DNA of 64,000 nt, from contig JAKLLE010000005.1 of the NCBI GenBank assembly GCA_023150295.1, positions 1 to 64,000 of the forward strand, read 5' to 3'. The position numbers were made by a program, and so were the translations under genes. Positions within the stretch are counted from its first letter, which is position 1; every line of letters begins with the position of its first letter. Origin of the DNA: Giesbergeria sp. GTDB taxonomy: Bacteria; Pseudomonadota; Gammaproteobacteria; Burkholderiales; Burkholderiaceae_C. The notes beneath the pieces were generated by a model, which saw nothing but the letters and a program-made list of their open reading frames with translations, was not told where the DNA came from and made no database searches. This document shows positions 1 through 9,859 of this stretch, piece by piece.

Positions 1-66
1 GGGTAGTATTCATGGGCGGGCACCAAGTTCAGACTTCGATACCCTGATCTTCCAGCCTTTTGGGCG

Positions 67-498
67 GTGCCCGCAACTTTTTTTGCGCCTCACGCAGAGG
101 CAAATTCGGCTGGGTTGAGGAATTCTGCAAGTCCCTCGTTAGTGATTGGAAACCCTGGCATCTACCCCGACCAAAGCTATGCCAACGTGACAGATGCGCT
201 GAACACTTTTGAGGGAACCGCCGCTGCATTCCAGGTGCTCGATCCTCAGCAGTCCTCCAACACGTGGGTCTACAGCAACTACAACACGTCCCAAGCCATG
301 CTGGTACACAGTGCCAGCACCTGCACGGCAATGCAGGACAGCCTCAAATACGCCAACAAGGCGCGCACCAACACTGGCTTGGTGTTCACCACCGACGAAA
401 CCACGGTTCGGGCCGTGACTCGCCTGCCCAGTTACTGGATCCAGATGCTGGGCACAGTGGATGCCCTCAACAAGGGCGGCACGCTGCCTGCGTGCTGA
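67..498 (+). CDS. Hypothetical protein, pilin-like C-terminal fragment
   Basis: A 143-residue reading frame from a GTG codon, closed upstream by an in-frame TAG at 4-6. I do not recognise it with certainty. The body (residues 30-143) is hydrophilic, rich in Asn, Thr, Ser and Gln. It has one Cys in the middle (HSASTCTAMQ) and one as the last residue (GGTLPAC), an arrangement like the disulfide loop at the C-terminus of type IV pilins. The hydrophobic N-terminal helix and the prepilin peptidase site of a pilin are absent, so this is either a truncated gene or a fragment separated from its N-terminus by a frameshift before the window. It converges on the radical SAM gene with 45 bases between them. 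Function not assigned. Confidence 0.35.
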   Translation: MPATFFAPHAEANSAGLRNSASPSLVIGNPGIYPDQSYANVTDALNTFEGTAAAFQVLDPQQSSNTWVYSNYNTSQAMLVHSASTCTAMQDSLKYANKARTNTGLVFTTDETTVRAVTRLPSYWIQMLGTVDALNKGGTLPAC

Positions 499-543
499 GC
501 GGGGCGGCTGCCATGCCGCAGGCGAAGTGAACCGCCTGCGGCA

Positions 544-1728
544 TCACGGCATGACTTCCACGTACTCATACACCTCGCAGTCCGTGATCTGCCGACGCAC
601 GGGCAGGCTGAGTTTGCCGAACCAAGCCTGCGGGTCGTGGCGGTCGATCTCGCGGCCCATGAAGCGCAGCAGGTCACAGATGGGCTCGACCACGCTGGCG
701 CGGTAGCGCAGGTCGTTCTTCACGTAGCCCAGGTACATGTTCTTCATGCAGTTGCCCCGGCACCACGAATAGGCCTCGCAGCTGCTGCAGGGCATGCTGG
801 GGGCCTGCTGCAGCGGGCTGGGCTTGAGCCAGTTGTCCTGCACGCTGCCCATGAGCATGGCGGGCACGTACATCATGTCGGGGCAAGGGTAGATCTGGCC
901 GTTGGGCATGACGTTGATGAGGTGCGAGGACACGCGGCACTGCGTGCGCCCGGCGTACAGCTCCTGCGCGCGGTGCGGCAGCACTTTGTTGCGCACCATG
1001 CCCATGAGCGGGATCAGCGGGTAGAGCTTGTCGGTGCTGGCAAAGAAGCGGTCGATGAGCTGCACCAGCACGGCCTTGCGCTGCTGCACCGAGTCGCCTG
1101 CATACATCTCGTCAGCGACGAACTGCCAGTACAGGTAGTCGAACGGCGAATCGTCGCCCACCAAACCATCCAGCTCGTCAAAGGTGGTGGCCGGGTTGCC
1201 CCAGGTGACGCGCGCCGTGACGCTGCCGCCGATCTGGTCGCGCGTCTGGCGCAGGTTCTTGAGCACCTGGCGGTAGATGCCCCGTCCCCGGTAGCCGTCG
1301 GTCGTGGCTTCGCCGCCGTCGATGGAGATGAGCACGTTGGAGAGCTTGGCCAGCACCCATTCGGGCAGGTCGTCGAGCAGCGTGCCATTGGTCTGCAGCT
1401 GAAACCGCCAATGCGGAAAGCGCTGCATCACCTCGATCATCATGGGCCGGTTGAGCGTGGGCTCGCCACCGTAGAAGGTGACGTAGACCTCTTTGTCTGC
1501 CAGGTGCTGCTCGGCAAAGGCGACAAGCTGGTCCATGCTGTATTCGACGTGGACCTGCGAGCCGAGCACGTCGCCCACGCCCAGCGAACAGTAGCTGCAC
1601 TTGAGGTTGCACTTGAGCGTGGTGAGGATTTGCAGCTCGACGCGGTTGCCCACGATCGGGTCGCAGGCGGGAGCGGTATCGGCCACTGGGGCCGGGTTGC
1701 GGGGGTAGAACTGAATGGGAGTGTCCAT
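544..1728 (-). CDS. Radical SAM protein with SPASM domain
   Basis: A 394-residue enzyme of the radical SAM superfamily. The SAM-binding cluster motif CxxxCxxC is at C40, C44 and C47. A SPASM domain follows, with C264-x12-G-x4-C282, then CxxCx5CxxxC at 314-327 and a last Cys at 351. This exactly matches the auxiliary Fe-S cluster pattern of peptide- and protein-modifying maturases (anaerobic sulfatase maturase and RiPP maturase relatives). GGEPT (YGGEPTLNRP) is present. The reading frame stays open to 2010, but residues before MDTPIQF are low-complexity, so I place the start at 1728; an ATG at 1755 is the alternative. No sulfatase, RiPP precursor or peptidase is adjacent, so the substrate is unknown. 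It lies downstream of ppc on the same strand, 352 bases away. Confidence 0.8.
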   Translation of the reverse strand: MDTPIQFYPRNPAPVADTAPACDPIVGNRVELQILTTLKCNLKCSYCSLGVGDVLGSQVHVEYSMDQLVAFAEQHLADKEVYVTFYGGEPTLNRPMMIEVMQRFPHWRFQLQTNGTLLDDLPEWVLAKLSNVLISIDGGEATTDGYRGRGIYRQVLKNLRQTRDQIGGSVTARVTWGNPATTFDELDGLVGDDSPFDYLYWQFVADEMYAGDSVQQRKAVLVQLIDRFFASTDKLYPLIPLMGMVRNKVLPHRAQELYAGRTQCRVSSHLINVMPNGQIYPCPDMMYVPAMLMGSVQDNWLKPSPLQQAPSMPCSSCEAYSWCRGNCMKNMYLGYVKNDLRYRASVVEPICDLLRFMGREIDRHDPQAWFGKLSLPVRRQITDCEVYEYVEVMP

Positions 1729-2080
1729 GGCGGTGCCTAGAAGGGTTGAATCCATCGGGGTAAAAGCCAGCACGGCCCGGGCCAGGGCCGCGCACAAAGC
1801 GCCCGCGCATTGGCACGGCACAGCAGCGCGGCCAAGGCGCGCACGAGCGCGTCGGTTCGACGCGCCGAAGCTGGGCTTGACTGGGAGAGAGGAAGGGGAG
1901 AGCGCTGCGCTCAGGCTGGGGGCGCGTGTTTGGCCAGCGAATTGAGGCCGAAGCGCCTGCGCTGCTGGCCCGCATGCAGCGACGCCACGCGCGAACGCTG
2001 GGCGTCGCACGGGGTCAACAAGGGGCTCAGGCGCTGCATGGCGGGCATTCTCGCACAGGAGAATGACCGCCTAGCAGAAA
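1729..2080. other. Intergenic region without a recognised gene
   Basis: 352 bases between the radical SAM gene and the stop of ppc. The frame of the radical SAM gene is open through most of it, but the translation is Ala/Arg/Pro-rich with no recognisable fold. No clear short precursor peptide with a good ribosome-binding site could be found on either strand. It presumably holds the ppc 3' end and the radical SAM promoter. Confidence 0.5.
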
Positions 2081-4879
2081 TCAGCCCGTGTTGCGCAGCC
2101 CCGCCGCAATACCGTTGATGGAGATGTGGATACCCGTCTGCACGCGCTCGTCGCCCTGCCCCGCGCGCCAGCGGCGCACCAGTTCCACCTGCAGGTGGTG
2201 CAGCGGGTCGATGTACGGAAAGCGGTGCTTGATGGAACGCGCCAGCGCGCTGTTGTGCGCCAGGCGCTGCCTGTCGCCGGTGATGCGCGTCAGCACCTCG
2301 GCCGTGCGGTGCCATTCCTGCTCGATAGCGGAAAACACCTTTTTGCGCAAGCGGGCGTCCTGCACCAGCTCGCTGTAGCGCGAGGCCAGGGCCAGGTCGC
2401 TCTTGGCCAGCACCATGTCCATGTTGGACAACAGGGTGCTGAAGAAAGGCCAGTGCCGGTACATGCGGCGCAGCAGCGCCAGTTGGGCCTTGGGGTCGGC
2501 CCCGGGCGCCGCCAGGAAAGCCTCGACCGCCGTGCCAAAGCCATACCAGCCCGGCAGCGTGAGGCGGCACTGGCCCCAGCTGAAGCCCCAGGGGATGGCG
2601 CGCAAGTCCTCGATGCGCTGGCTGGGCTTGCGCGACGCGGGGCGCGAGCCGATGTTGAGTTCGGCAATCTCGCGGATGGGCGTGGAGTTGAAAAAATAGT
2701 CGGTGAAGCCCGGTGTCTCGTACACCAGCGCGCGGTAGGCCGCCATGCTGGCCTGCGAGAGCTGCGCCGCCGCGTCCAGAAAGGCAGGCGTGGCGGGCTT
2801 GGTGGGCTGCAACAGGGTGGCCTCCAGCGTGGCGGCCACCAGGGTTTCGAGGTTGCGCCGGCCGATCTCGGGGTTGGCGTACTTGGAGGCAATCACCTCG
2901 CCCTGCTCGGTCAGGCGGATCTGGCCGCGCACGGTGCCCGGCGGCTGCGCCAGGATGGCCTGGTAGCTGGGGCCGCCGCCACGCCCCACGGTGCCGCCGC
3001 GACCGTGGAACATGCGCAGGCGAATCCCGGGCAGCTCATCAAACAGCGCCACCAGCGCAATCTCGGCCCGGTACAGCTCCCAGTTGCTGGTGAAGATGCC
3101 GCCGTCCTTGTTGCTGTCTGAGTAGCCCAGCATGATGTCCTGCTCGCTACCGCTGGCCTGCACCATGGCGGCGATGCCCGGCAGCGCATAGAACTCGCGC
3201 ATGATGGGTGCGGCGTTGCGCAGGTCCTCGATGGTCTCGAACAAGGGCACCACGATGAGGTCGGCCGTGGCCTGTGAGGGCGCTGCATCGTCCAGGGTGC
3301 CGTGCACCAGGCCCACTTCCTTTTGCAGCAGCAGTACTTCCAGCAGGTCGCTCACCGTTTCGGTGTGGCTGATGATGTAGTGGCGGATGGCATCGTGCCC
3401 GTAGCGTTGGCGCATGCGCAGCGCCGCTTCAAAGATGGCCAGCTCGCCGCTCGTGTGCTCTGAGTAGGCAGCGCCCACCACGCGCAGCGGCCGTGCGTCC
3501 TGCAGCAGACGCAGCAGCACCGCACGCCGCGCATCCTCGGGCAGCGCGGCATAGTCGTGCTCGATGCGGGCCACGGCCAGCAGCTCGGCCACCACGCGCT
3601 CGTGCTGGTCGGAGCTTTGGCGCAGGTCCACCGTGGCCAGGTGAAATCCAAACACCTGCACCGCACGGATCAGCGGGCGCAGGCGCTGGGCCGACAGCGC
3701 CGCACCGTGGTGCGCCTGGAGCGAGGCCTCGATGGTGCGCAGCTCGGCCAGGAAGTCTGCCGCGCTCGCGTACGGGTTCTGTGGCGCCACGGCGTGGCGC
3801 GCGGCCACGCCGCCGCTCAGCTCCTGCAGCGTGGCGGCCAGGCGCGCGTAGATGCCCGTGAGCGCGCGGCGGTAGGGTTCGTCCTGGCGATGCTCGTTGG
3901 TGTCGGGCGAACTGAGGGCCAGCGCCTGCATCTCGGGCGTCACTTCGACCAGCCGCGCCGACAGCGACAGCTCCCCGCCCAGCAGGTGCACCTCGGTCAG
4001 GTAGTGGCGCAGCACCACTTCGCTCTGGCGCCGCAGGGCCTGCACCAGCGTGGCGGCCGTGACGTTGGGGTTGCCGTCGCGGTCGCCACCAATCCACTGG
4101 CCCATGCGCAGAAAGCTGTGCACCGGCTCCGTGCCCAGGGCTCGCTCCAGGTCGGCATAGATGCGTGGGATCTCGCGCAGGAAGGTGGCCTCGTAGTAGG
4201 ACAGCGCGTTTTCGATCTCGTCGGCCACCGTCAGCTTGCTGTAGCGCAGCAAGCGCGTCTGCCACAGTTGCGTGACGCGCGAGCGCAACTGCGCCTCGTT
4301 GGCGGCCAGCTCGCGCGGCGTGAGGGCGTCACGCGCCGTGTTGTAGAGCTGCGCGCGCTCGACGATGTCGTCGCGCGCCGCCAGCAACTGCGCGATGTCG
4401 CGCTCGGCGTCCAGAATGCTCTTGCGCTGCACCTCGGTGGGGTGCGCCGTGAGCACGGGCGAGACATAGCTGTGCGCCAGCGTCTGGGCAATGGTGCCCG
4501 GCGCAATGCCCGCCCAGCGCAGGCGCGAGAGCGCCACATCGATGCTGCCCTCCTGCGTGTCGCCCGCGCGCTCATGCACGGTGCGGCGGCGGATATGGTG
4601 CCGGTCTTCTGCCAGGTTGGCCAGGTGACTGAAGTAGGTGAAGGCGCGGATCACGCTCACCGTCTGGTCGGCGCTCAGGCCCTTGAGCAGCTTCTTGAGG
4701 GTCTTGTCGGCCTCGTGGTCGGCGTCGCGCCGGAAAGCCACTGACAACTGGCGGATCTGCTCGATCAGTGCAAAGGCGGCATCGCCCTCCTGCTCGCGGA
4801 TCACGTCGCCCAGGATGCGCCCGAGCAGGCGGATGTCCTGGATCAAGGGATAGTCTTTATCGGTCTTCTTGGCGCTCAA
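2081..4879 (-). CDS. ppc: Phosphoenolpyruvate carboxylase
   Basis: PEP carboxylase, carboxylating phosphoenolpyruvate to oxaloacetate in the cytoplasm to replenish the TCA cycle. At 932 residues it is normal length for bacterial Ppc. Family signatures are intact: [12 protein letters not shown] with the catalytic His near residue 140, [21 protein letters not shown], the loop [14 protein letters not shown], and the conserved C-terminus ending RNTG. The start codon is TTG at 4879: no in-frame ATG lies near, and AGGAGA sits 6 bases upstream of the TTG, so translation from it is well supported. It is divergent from hemC across an 84-base gap that must hold both promoters. Confidence 0.97.
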   Translation of the reverse strand: MSAKKTDKDYPLIQDIRLLGRILGDVIREQEGDAAFALIEQIRQLSVAFRRDADHEADKTLKKLLKGLSADQTVSVIRAFTYFSHLANLAEDRHHIRRRTVHERAGDTQEGSIDVALSRLRWAGIAPGTIAQTLAHSYVSPVLTAHPTEVQRKSILDAERDIAQLLAARDDIVERAQLYNTARDALTPRELAANEAQLRSRVTQLWQTRLLRYSKLTVADEIENALSYYEATFLREIPRIYADLERALGTEPVHSFLRMGQWIGGDRDGNPNVTAATLVQALRRQSEVVLRHYLTEVHLLGGELSLSARLVEVTPEMQALALSSPDTNEHRQDEPYRRALTGIYARLAATLQELSGGVAARHAVAPQNPYASAADFLAELRTIEASLQAHHGAALSAQRLRPLIRAVQVFGFHLATVDLRQSSDQHERVVAELLAVARIEHDYAALPEDARRAVLLRLLQDARPLRVVGAAYSEHTSGELAIFEAALRMRQRYGHDAIRHYIISHTETVSDLLEVLLLQKEVGLVHGTLDDAAPSQATADLIVVPLFETIEDLRNAAPIMREFYALPGIAAMVQASGSEQDIMLGYSDSNKDGGIFTSNWELYRAEIALVALFDELPGIRLRMFHGRGGTVGRGGGPSYQAILAQPPGTVRGQIRLTEQGEVIASKYANPEIGRRNLETLVAATLEATLLQPTKPATPAFLDAAAQLSQASMAAYRALVYETPGFTDYFFNSTPIREIAELNIGSRPASRKPSQRIEDLRAIPWGFSWGQCRLTLPGWYGFGTAVEAFLAAPGADPKAQLALLRRMYRHWPFFSTLLSNMDMVLAKSDLALASRYSELVQDARLRKKVFSAIEQEWHRTAEVLTRITGDRQRLAHNSALARSIKHRFPYIDPLHHLQVELVRRWRAGQGDERVQTGIHISINGIAAGLRNTG

Positions 4880-4963
4880 GGCTTGTCTCCTGGGGGCTGG
4901 GCAGGCAGGGATGCTGCAGCGCGGGATGCTAGCATGGCGCGCTGAGCCCTACCCTGCAAAAAC

Positions 4964-5887
4964 ATGACGACCGAGCGCCCCACCCTCCCCCCCATCACCA
5001 TTGCCACCCGCGAAAGCCGCCTGGCCCTGTGGCAAGCCGAACATGTGCAGGCCCTGCTGCGCGCGCGCGGGCACAGCGTGGAACTGCTGGGCATGACCAC
5101 ACTGGGCGACCAGATCCTGGACCGCAGCTTGAGCAAAGTGGGCGGCAAGGGCCTGTTCGTCAAGGAACTGGAAACCGCATTGCACGACGGGCGTGCGCAG
5201 ATTGCCGTGCATTCGCTCAAGGACGTGCCCATGGAGCTGCCCGACGGCTTCGCCCTGGCCTGCGTGATGGAGCGCGAAGACCCGCGCGACGCCTTTGTCT
5301 CGCCCCACTTCGCCAGCCTGCAAGAGCTGCCGCAGGGTGCGGTGGTGGGTACGTCCAGCCTGCGCCGCCAGGTGCTGCTGCACGCGCTGCGCCCGGACCT
5401 CAAGATCGAACCCCTGCGCGGCAACCTGGACACGCGCCTGCGCAAGCTCGACGAAGGCCAGTACCAGGCCATCGTGCTGGCCGCTGCCGGGCTCAAGCGC
5501 CTGGGGCTGCAGAGCCGCATCCGCACCGAATTCCCCATCGACCAGATGCTGCCCGCCGCAGGCCAGGGCGCCCTGGGCATCGAGGTGCGCGCCGACCGCC
5601 AAGACCTAGTGGACGCGCTGCATCCCCTGGCCCACCTGCCCACCTGGATTGCCGTGACCGCCGAGCGCGCCGTGAGCCGCAGCATGGGCGGCAGTTGCTC
5701 CATGCCGCTGGCGGCGCATGCCCGGTTCGAGGGCGACCAACTGCGCATCGATGCCGCCTGGGGCGACCCCGAAGGCCGCATCACCCTGGTGCGCGCCAGC
5801 GCCAGCGGCCCGGCCACCACGCTGGAGCAGGCCGACGCGCTGGGCGTGGCCGTGGCAGCGCAATTGCGCGCCGGTGGCGCCACCTGA
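4964..5887 (+). CDS. hemC: Hydroxymethylbilane synthase (porphobilinogen deaminase)
   Basis: Condenses four porphobilinogen molecules into hydroxymethylbilane in haem biosynthesis. At 307 residues it is full length. The N-terminal signature [14 protein letters not shown], the substrate-binding segment VGTSSLRRQ and the dipyrromethane-cofactor Cys in [12 protein letters not shown] (about residue 244) are all present. First gene of a tight operon: its TGA stop (5885-5887) overlaps the ATG of hemD by one base, so the two are probably translationally coupled. Confidence 0.97.
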   Translation: MTTERPTLPPITIATRESRLALWQAEHVQALLRARGHSVELLGMTTLGDQILDRSLSKVGGKGLFVKELETALHDGRAQIAVHSLKDVPMELPDGFALACVMEREDPRDAFVSPHFASLQELPQGAVVGTSSLRRQVLLHALRPDLKIEPLRGNLDTRLRKLDEGQYQAIVLAAAGLKRLGLQSRIRTEFPIDQMLPAAGQGALGIEVRADRQDLVDALHPLAHLPTWIAVTAERAVSRSMGGSCSMPLAAHARFEGDQLRIDAAWGDPEGRITLVRASASGPATTLEQADALGVAVAAQLRAGGAT

Positions 5888-6681
5888 TGCGCGCCATCGT
5901 CACCCGTCCCGAGCGCGAGGCCCTGCAGTGGGTCGCCTCCTTGCAGGCCCAGGGTATTGACGCGCTGGCGCTCCCCCTGATTGCCATCACGCCACCCGCC
6001 GATGCACAGGCACTGGAGCAGGCCCGCGCCCAGGTGCAGGCGGGCGCCTACAGCGCCGTCATGGTGGTGAGCAGCAACGCAGGCCAGCATTTTTTTGATC
6101 AAAAAACGGCTCTAGCGCTTACCCAGCAAGCGCAAGGCGCTATCAAAACAAGAGCATGGTCGCCCGGCCCTGGTACGGCCCGCGCGTTGCAGGCCCTGGG
6201 CGTGGAGGGTTCGCGCATCGACACCCCCGCGCTGGATGCCGCGCAGTTCGACTCCGAATCGCTGTGGGCCCAGGTGCACACCCAGGTGGTGCCCGGCGCG
6301 CGCGTGCTCATCGTGCGCGGCGCCGAAGCAGGCGCCACACAAGAGGGCACCGGGCGCGACTGGCTGGCACAGCAGATCCGCGCCGCCGGGGGGGCGGTGG
6401 ACTTTGTCGTGGCCTACACACGCGGCGCACCTGTATGGAATGCGCCACAGCAGGCCCTGGCACGCGAGGCCGCCAGCGATGGCTCGCTGTGGCTGTTGAG
6501 CAGCTCGCAGGCGCTGGCGCACCTGTGCGCCGCCCTGCCAGGCCAGGACTGGCGCCAGGCCCGTGCCCTGGCCACGCACCCACGCATTGCCCAGGCGGCC
6601 CGCGGCGCAGGTTTTGGCGCGGTGCGCGAATGCCGTCCGGCCTTGGCTGACGTGGTGGCGTCGATAGAATCCCAGCCATGA
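5887..6681 (+). CDS. hemD: Uroporphyrinogen-III synthase with in-frame repeat insertion
   Basis: Cyclises hydroxymethylbilane to uroporphyrinogen III. 264 residues, starting [10 protein letters not shown] as in other HemD proteins, with the conserved GPGTARAL segment near residue 95. The ATG overlaps the hemC stop by one base. About 20 residues (HFFDQKTALALTQQ and following, residues 67-88) are encoded by a copy of the dispersed palindromic repeat at 6089-6149. They sit between the conserved VVSSNAGQ segment and GPGTARAL, in a surface loop by family logic. The frame is kept, so the enzyme is probably functional. The stop overlaps hemX by four bases (ATGA). Confidence 0.9.
   Translation: MRAIVTRPEREALQWVASLQAQGIDALALPLIAITPPADAQALEQARAQVQAGAYSAVMVVSSNAGQHFFDQKTALALTQQAQGAIKTRAWSPGPGTARALQALGVEGSRIDTPALDAAQFDSESLWAQVHTQVVPGARVLIVRGAEAGATQEGTGRDWLAQQIRAAGGAVDFVVAYTRGAPVWNAPQQALAREAASDGSLWLLSSSQALAHLCAALPGQDWRQARALATHPRIAQAARGAGFGAVRECRPALADVVASIESQP
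6089..6149. repeat. Dispersed palindromic repeat, copy A (inside hemD)
   Basis: Contains CTAGCGCTT (6112-6120) facing CAAGCGCAAGGCGCTATC (6127 on), flanked by the A/T-rich ends TTTTTTTGATC and TATCAAAAC typical of this family. It lies wholly within hemD and is read through in frame. Confidence 0.75.
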
Positions 6682-7751
6682 GTTCCGCACCCGACGCCAC
6701 CGCCACCCCAGGCACCAGCGCAGCGCCCACCGCCGCAGCCCCCCAGGCTGCGCCGCATCGGTTCCTGCTCTATGCCATGGGCGCCGTGGCCGTGGCCGGG
6801 CTGGTCAGCAGCACTCTGCTGTGGCAGCGGCTGGGCGCCATCCAGGAAGCCCTGGCGCGCCAGAGCCAGGACGCCAACACCCAGGCCATCGAGGCGCGCA
6901 CCCTGGCTCGCCAGGCCCAGGAACAAGCCACCGAAGCCAGTGCCCGCCTGGCCGTGCAGGAAGCACGCGTCGCCGAAGTGGCGCTGCAGCGCAGCCAGTT
7001 GGAAGAGCTGATGCGCAGCCTCTCGCGCTCGCGCGACGAAAACCTGCTGGTGGATCTGGAATCCTCACTGCGCCTGGCACAGCAGCAGGCGCAGCTCACG
7101 GGCAGCCTGGAGCCGCTGATGGGTGCACTCAAGAACGCACAACAGCGCATCGAACGTGCCGCGCAGCCGCGCCTGGCGCCGGTACAGCGCGCCATCGGGC
7201 GCGACCTGGAGCGCATCGGCAGCGCCAGCGTGACCGACACCTCGGGCCTGCTGTCCCGGCTCGACGACCTGGTGCGCCAGGTGGACGAACTGCCCCTGGC
7301 CAACGCGGTGGCCCTGGCCGCCGCCACCCGCCGCCTGCAATCCCAACCCCCCGCCGCCAGCAGCCCCAACGCGCCGGACGCCTGGTGGACCTGGCTTCAG
7401 CGCGCCGGGCTGGTGGTGCTCGACGAAGCCAGGGGTCTGGTGCGCGTGAGCCGCATCGACCAGCCCGAGGCCGCATTGCTGGCACCCGACCAGGCCTTTT
7501 TCCTGCGCGAGAACCTCAAACTCAAGCTGCTCAATGCTCGCATGGGCGTGCTGGCGCGCCAGCTCGACTCGGCACGCACCGACCTCACGGCGGCCACCGC
7601 GGCCCTCAACCGTTATTTCGATCCCGCATCGCGCCGCACACAAAGCGCGGCCACCGTGCTGCAGCAGGTGCAGGCGTCGATGAAGGTGGCAGAACTGCCC
7701 CGGCCCGACGAAACCCTCTCGGCCCTGGCCACAGCGGCCGCGGGCCGCTGA
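6678..7751 (+). CDS. hemX: HemX, membrane-anchored haem-biosynthesis protein
   Basis: 357 residues. A short Ala/Pro/Thr-rich cytoplasmic N-terminus is followed by one membrane segment (about residues 34-53, FLLYAMGAVAVAGLVSSTL). A long coiled coil (about 55-125, rich in Ala, Gln, Glu and Arg) comes next, then the conserved HemX domain. It is the protein often misnamed uroporphyrin-III C-methyltransferase; no methyltransferase motif is visible. It overlaps hemD by ATGA and precedes hemY by 24 bases, forming a hemCDXY operon. HemX is thought to help channel or regulate intermediates at the membrane; the exact role is not established. Confidence 0.92.
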   Translation: MSSAPDATATPGTSAAPTAAAPQAAPHRFLLYAMGAVAVAGLVSSTLLWQRLGAIQEALARQSQDANTQAIEARTLARQAQEQATEASARLAVQEARVAEVALQRSQLEELMRSLSRSRDENLLVDLESSLRLAQQQAQLTGSLEPLMGALKNAQQRIERAAQPRLAPVQRAIGRDLERIGSASVTDTSGLLSRLDDLVRQVDELPLANAVALAAATRRLQSQPPAASSPNAPDAWWTWLQRAGLVVLDEARGLVRVSRIDQPEAALLAPDQAFFLRENLKLKLLNARMGVLARQLDSARTDLTAATAALNRYFDPASRRTQSAATVLQQVQASMKVAELPRPDETLSALATAAAGR

Positions 7752-7775
7752 CCGCCCACCGGCAAGGACCAACCG

Positions 7776-9050
7776 ATGCGCGCAGCACTCTGGCTCCTGG
7801 CACTGTTTGGCATCGCCGTGGCCGTGGCCTTGTTTGCGGGCAACAACCAGGGCACGGTCACGCTGTTCTGGCCCCCCTACCGCATCGACCTGTCGCTCAA
7901 CATGGTGCTGCTGGTGCTTGTGCTGGGCTTCGTGACCCTGCACGCGGCATTGCGCGCCCTGGACGCCATGCTTGCGCTGCCACGCCAGGCCCGCCGCTGG
8001 CGGCTGCAGCAGCGCGAGCGCAGCATGCACACCGCACTGCTCGACGCCTTTGCCCAGATGCAGGCGGGCCGCTTCCTGCGCGCGCGCAAGGCCGCGCTGG
8101 CCGCGCTGGACCAGGAACAGGCCCTGCGCCAGGAAGGCGACGCCCCACCCCACGCCCACCAGATCCGTGCCCTGGCCTACATGGTGGCTGCCGAAACCTC
8201 GCACGCACTGCAAGACCGCACCCTGCGCGACCACTACTTCGAGCTGGCGCTGAACCACGCCAAGGAAAAGCGCCACGTGGCCCAGGAGCTGCACGAAGGC
8301 GCCCACATGCGCGCCGCCCGCTGGAGCCTGGACGACCGCGACGCCGACGCATCACTCGAACGCCTGGCCCAACTGCCCCAGGGCGCGGCACGGCGCACGC
8401 TGGCACTGCGCATCCGACTCAAGGCCAGCCGCCTGGCGGGCCGCACGCGCGACGCACTGGACACCGCACGCCTGCTGGGCAAGCACCGCGCCTTCTCGGC
8501 CGATGCGGCGCGCAGCCTGGTGCGCGGCCTGGCCATCGAACTCATCCAACAAGCCCACGACCCGGCGCAACTGCAAGCGGCTTGGCTCTCGCTCGAAGCC
8601 AGCGACCGCGCCATGCCCGAAGTCGCCCTGCAGGCCGCGCACCGGCTGGCTTTGCTGGGGGGAGACAACGCACAGGTGCGCCAATGGCTGCAACCGGTGT
8701 GGCAGCAGTTTGTCGATCTGCCTTCGTCGCTGAACGAGGTGCAAGCCCAACGCCTGGTGTCCACCCTCGAAGGCAGCCTGGACGGCACCGACGCCGCCTG
8801 GCTGGCCCGCATCGAATCGGCCCAACAGGCCAACCCACGCAATGCCCGCCTGCAATACCTGGCCGGCATGGCCTGCGCCCAGCGCCAGCTTTGGGGCAAG
8901 GCCCAGCAACTGCTGGCCCAGGCGGCCCCCCAGTTGCAAGACCCCCGGCTGCGCCGCAACGCCTGGAGCAAACTGGCCGAACTGGCCGAGCAGCGCAACG
9001 ACACCACCGCCGCTGCCCTGGCCTGGAAGAACGCCGCACAGGCCGTCTGA
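7776..9050 (+). CDS. hemY: HemY, TPR-containing haem-biosynthesis membrane protein
   Basis: 424 residues. Two N-terminal membrane segments (about 3-22 and 42-62) contain the HemY signature around FAGNNQGTVTLFWPPYRIDLS. A long Ala/Leu-rich helical region of TPR type follows. This is the proteobacterial HemY, unrelated to the Bacillus protoporphyrinogen oxidase of the same name. Last gene of hemCDXY: the next gene is about 200 bases away and belongs to another functional group. Confidence 0.92.
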   Translation: MRAALWLLALFGIAVAVALFAGNNQGTVTLFWPPYRIDLSLNMVLLVLVLGFVTLHAALRALDAMLALPRQARRWRLQQRERSMHTALLDAFAQMQAGRFLRARKAALAALDQEQALRQEGDAPPHAHQIRALAYMVAAETSHALQDRTLRDHYFELALNHAKEKRHVAQELHEGAHMRAARWSLDDRDADASLERLAQLPQGAARRTLALRIRLKASRLAGRTRDALDTARLLGKHRAFSADAARSLVRGLAIELIQQAHDPAQLQAAWLSLEASDRAMPEVALQAAHRLALLGGDNAQVRQWLQPVWQQFVDLPSSLNEVQAQRLVSTLEGSLDGTDAAWLARIESAQQANPRNARLQYLAGMACAQRQLWGKAQQLLAQAAPQLQDPRLRRNAWSKLAELAEQRNDTTAAALAWKNAAQAV

Positions 9051-9259
9051 CGCAAGCCGAGAGGCGCAGCGCCTGGTCTGCGCCCTGCCCCAGGCCTATC
9101 GTTCATCTCAATTGAACGATGGCATCAATTCCGTTGAAACCGCAAGAACTACGCGTTTTCTACACTTGCCTGCAAGCAGCCCACAGAGGCCCCGTCCCAG
9201 GCCTGGAACCCTGTCCAGCCCCCTTGGTTTTGCAAGACCCACACCACTGCCCCGCCACC

Positions 9260-9829
9260 ATGCACCACCCACCCGCAACCCCGACTGCCGCCCGCTACAG
9301 CCTTGTCGCCATGGCCCTGCACTGGCTCATGGCACTGGCGCTGATTGGCCTGTTCGGTGTGGGCGTGTACATGGTGGACCTGCCGGTGTCGCCCTCGCGG
9401 CTCAAACTCTACAACTGGCACAAATGGGCCGGCATCACCGTGCTGACGCTGGCCCTGCTGCGCTTGCTGTGGCGCCTGTCGCACCGACCACCGCCCCTGC
9501 CGCAAACCATGCTGCTGGGCATGCCGGCCTGGCAGCGCCTGGCGCACCATGGCACGCATGGGCTGATGTACCTGCTGTTCTTCGCCGTTCCCCTGACCGG
9601 CTGGGCGTACAGCTCGGCATCGGGCTTTCGGGTGATGTGGTTTGGCCGCATTCCCCTGCCCGACTTCGTGCCCATCAGTCAGGCCCTGGCCGATGGATTC
9701 AAGCTGGCGCACAACGTGCTGGCCATGGCCCTGGCGCTGCTGGTGCTGGTGCATGTGGCCGCCGCACTCAAGCACCACTTCGTGGATGGCGACGGGCTGA
9801 TGGCCCGCATGCTGCCCGGCCGCAATTGA
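9260..9829 (+). CDS. Cytochrome b561 family protein
   Basis: 189 residues, a four-helix membrane di-haem cytochrome. Start chosen at MHHPPATP because the upstream extension to 9119 is not membrane-like. Haem-ligand candidates are the His in ALHWLMALAL (helix 1), in YNWHKWAGI (helix 2), in HHGTHGLMYLLF (helix 3) and in VHVAAALKHHF (helix 4). It is followed 30 bases later by two YceI genes, a combination conserved in proteobacteria and thought to handle isoprenoid quinones or electrons at the inner membrane. Confidence 0.92.
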   Translation: MHHPPATPTAARYSLVAMALHWLMALALIGLFGVGVYMVDLPVSPSRLKLYNWHKWAGITVLTLALLRLLWRLSHRPPPLPQTMLLGMPAWQRLAHHGTHGLMYLLFFAVPLTGWAYSSASGFRVMWFGRIPLPDFVPISQALADGFKLAHNVLAMALALLVLVHVAAALKHHFVDGDGLMARMLPGRN

Positions 9830-9859
9830 CCACGCCCCCTCACCCCACCCCCGCAAACC

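Noticed and set aside
1..1728. Pilin-like frame as the RiPP precursor of the radical SAM enzyme
   Set aside because: It is convergent with the enzyme, has no leader-like N-terminus and no repeated core; proximity alone is not support.
1729..2010. 94-residue N-terminal extension of the radical SAM protein
   Set aside because: Ala/Arg/Pro-rich low complexity and not needed for the fold; the ATG at 1728 gives a normal length.
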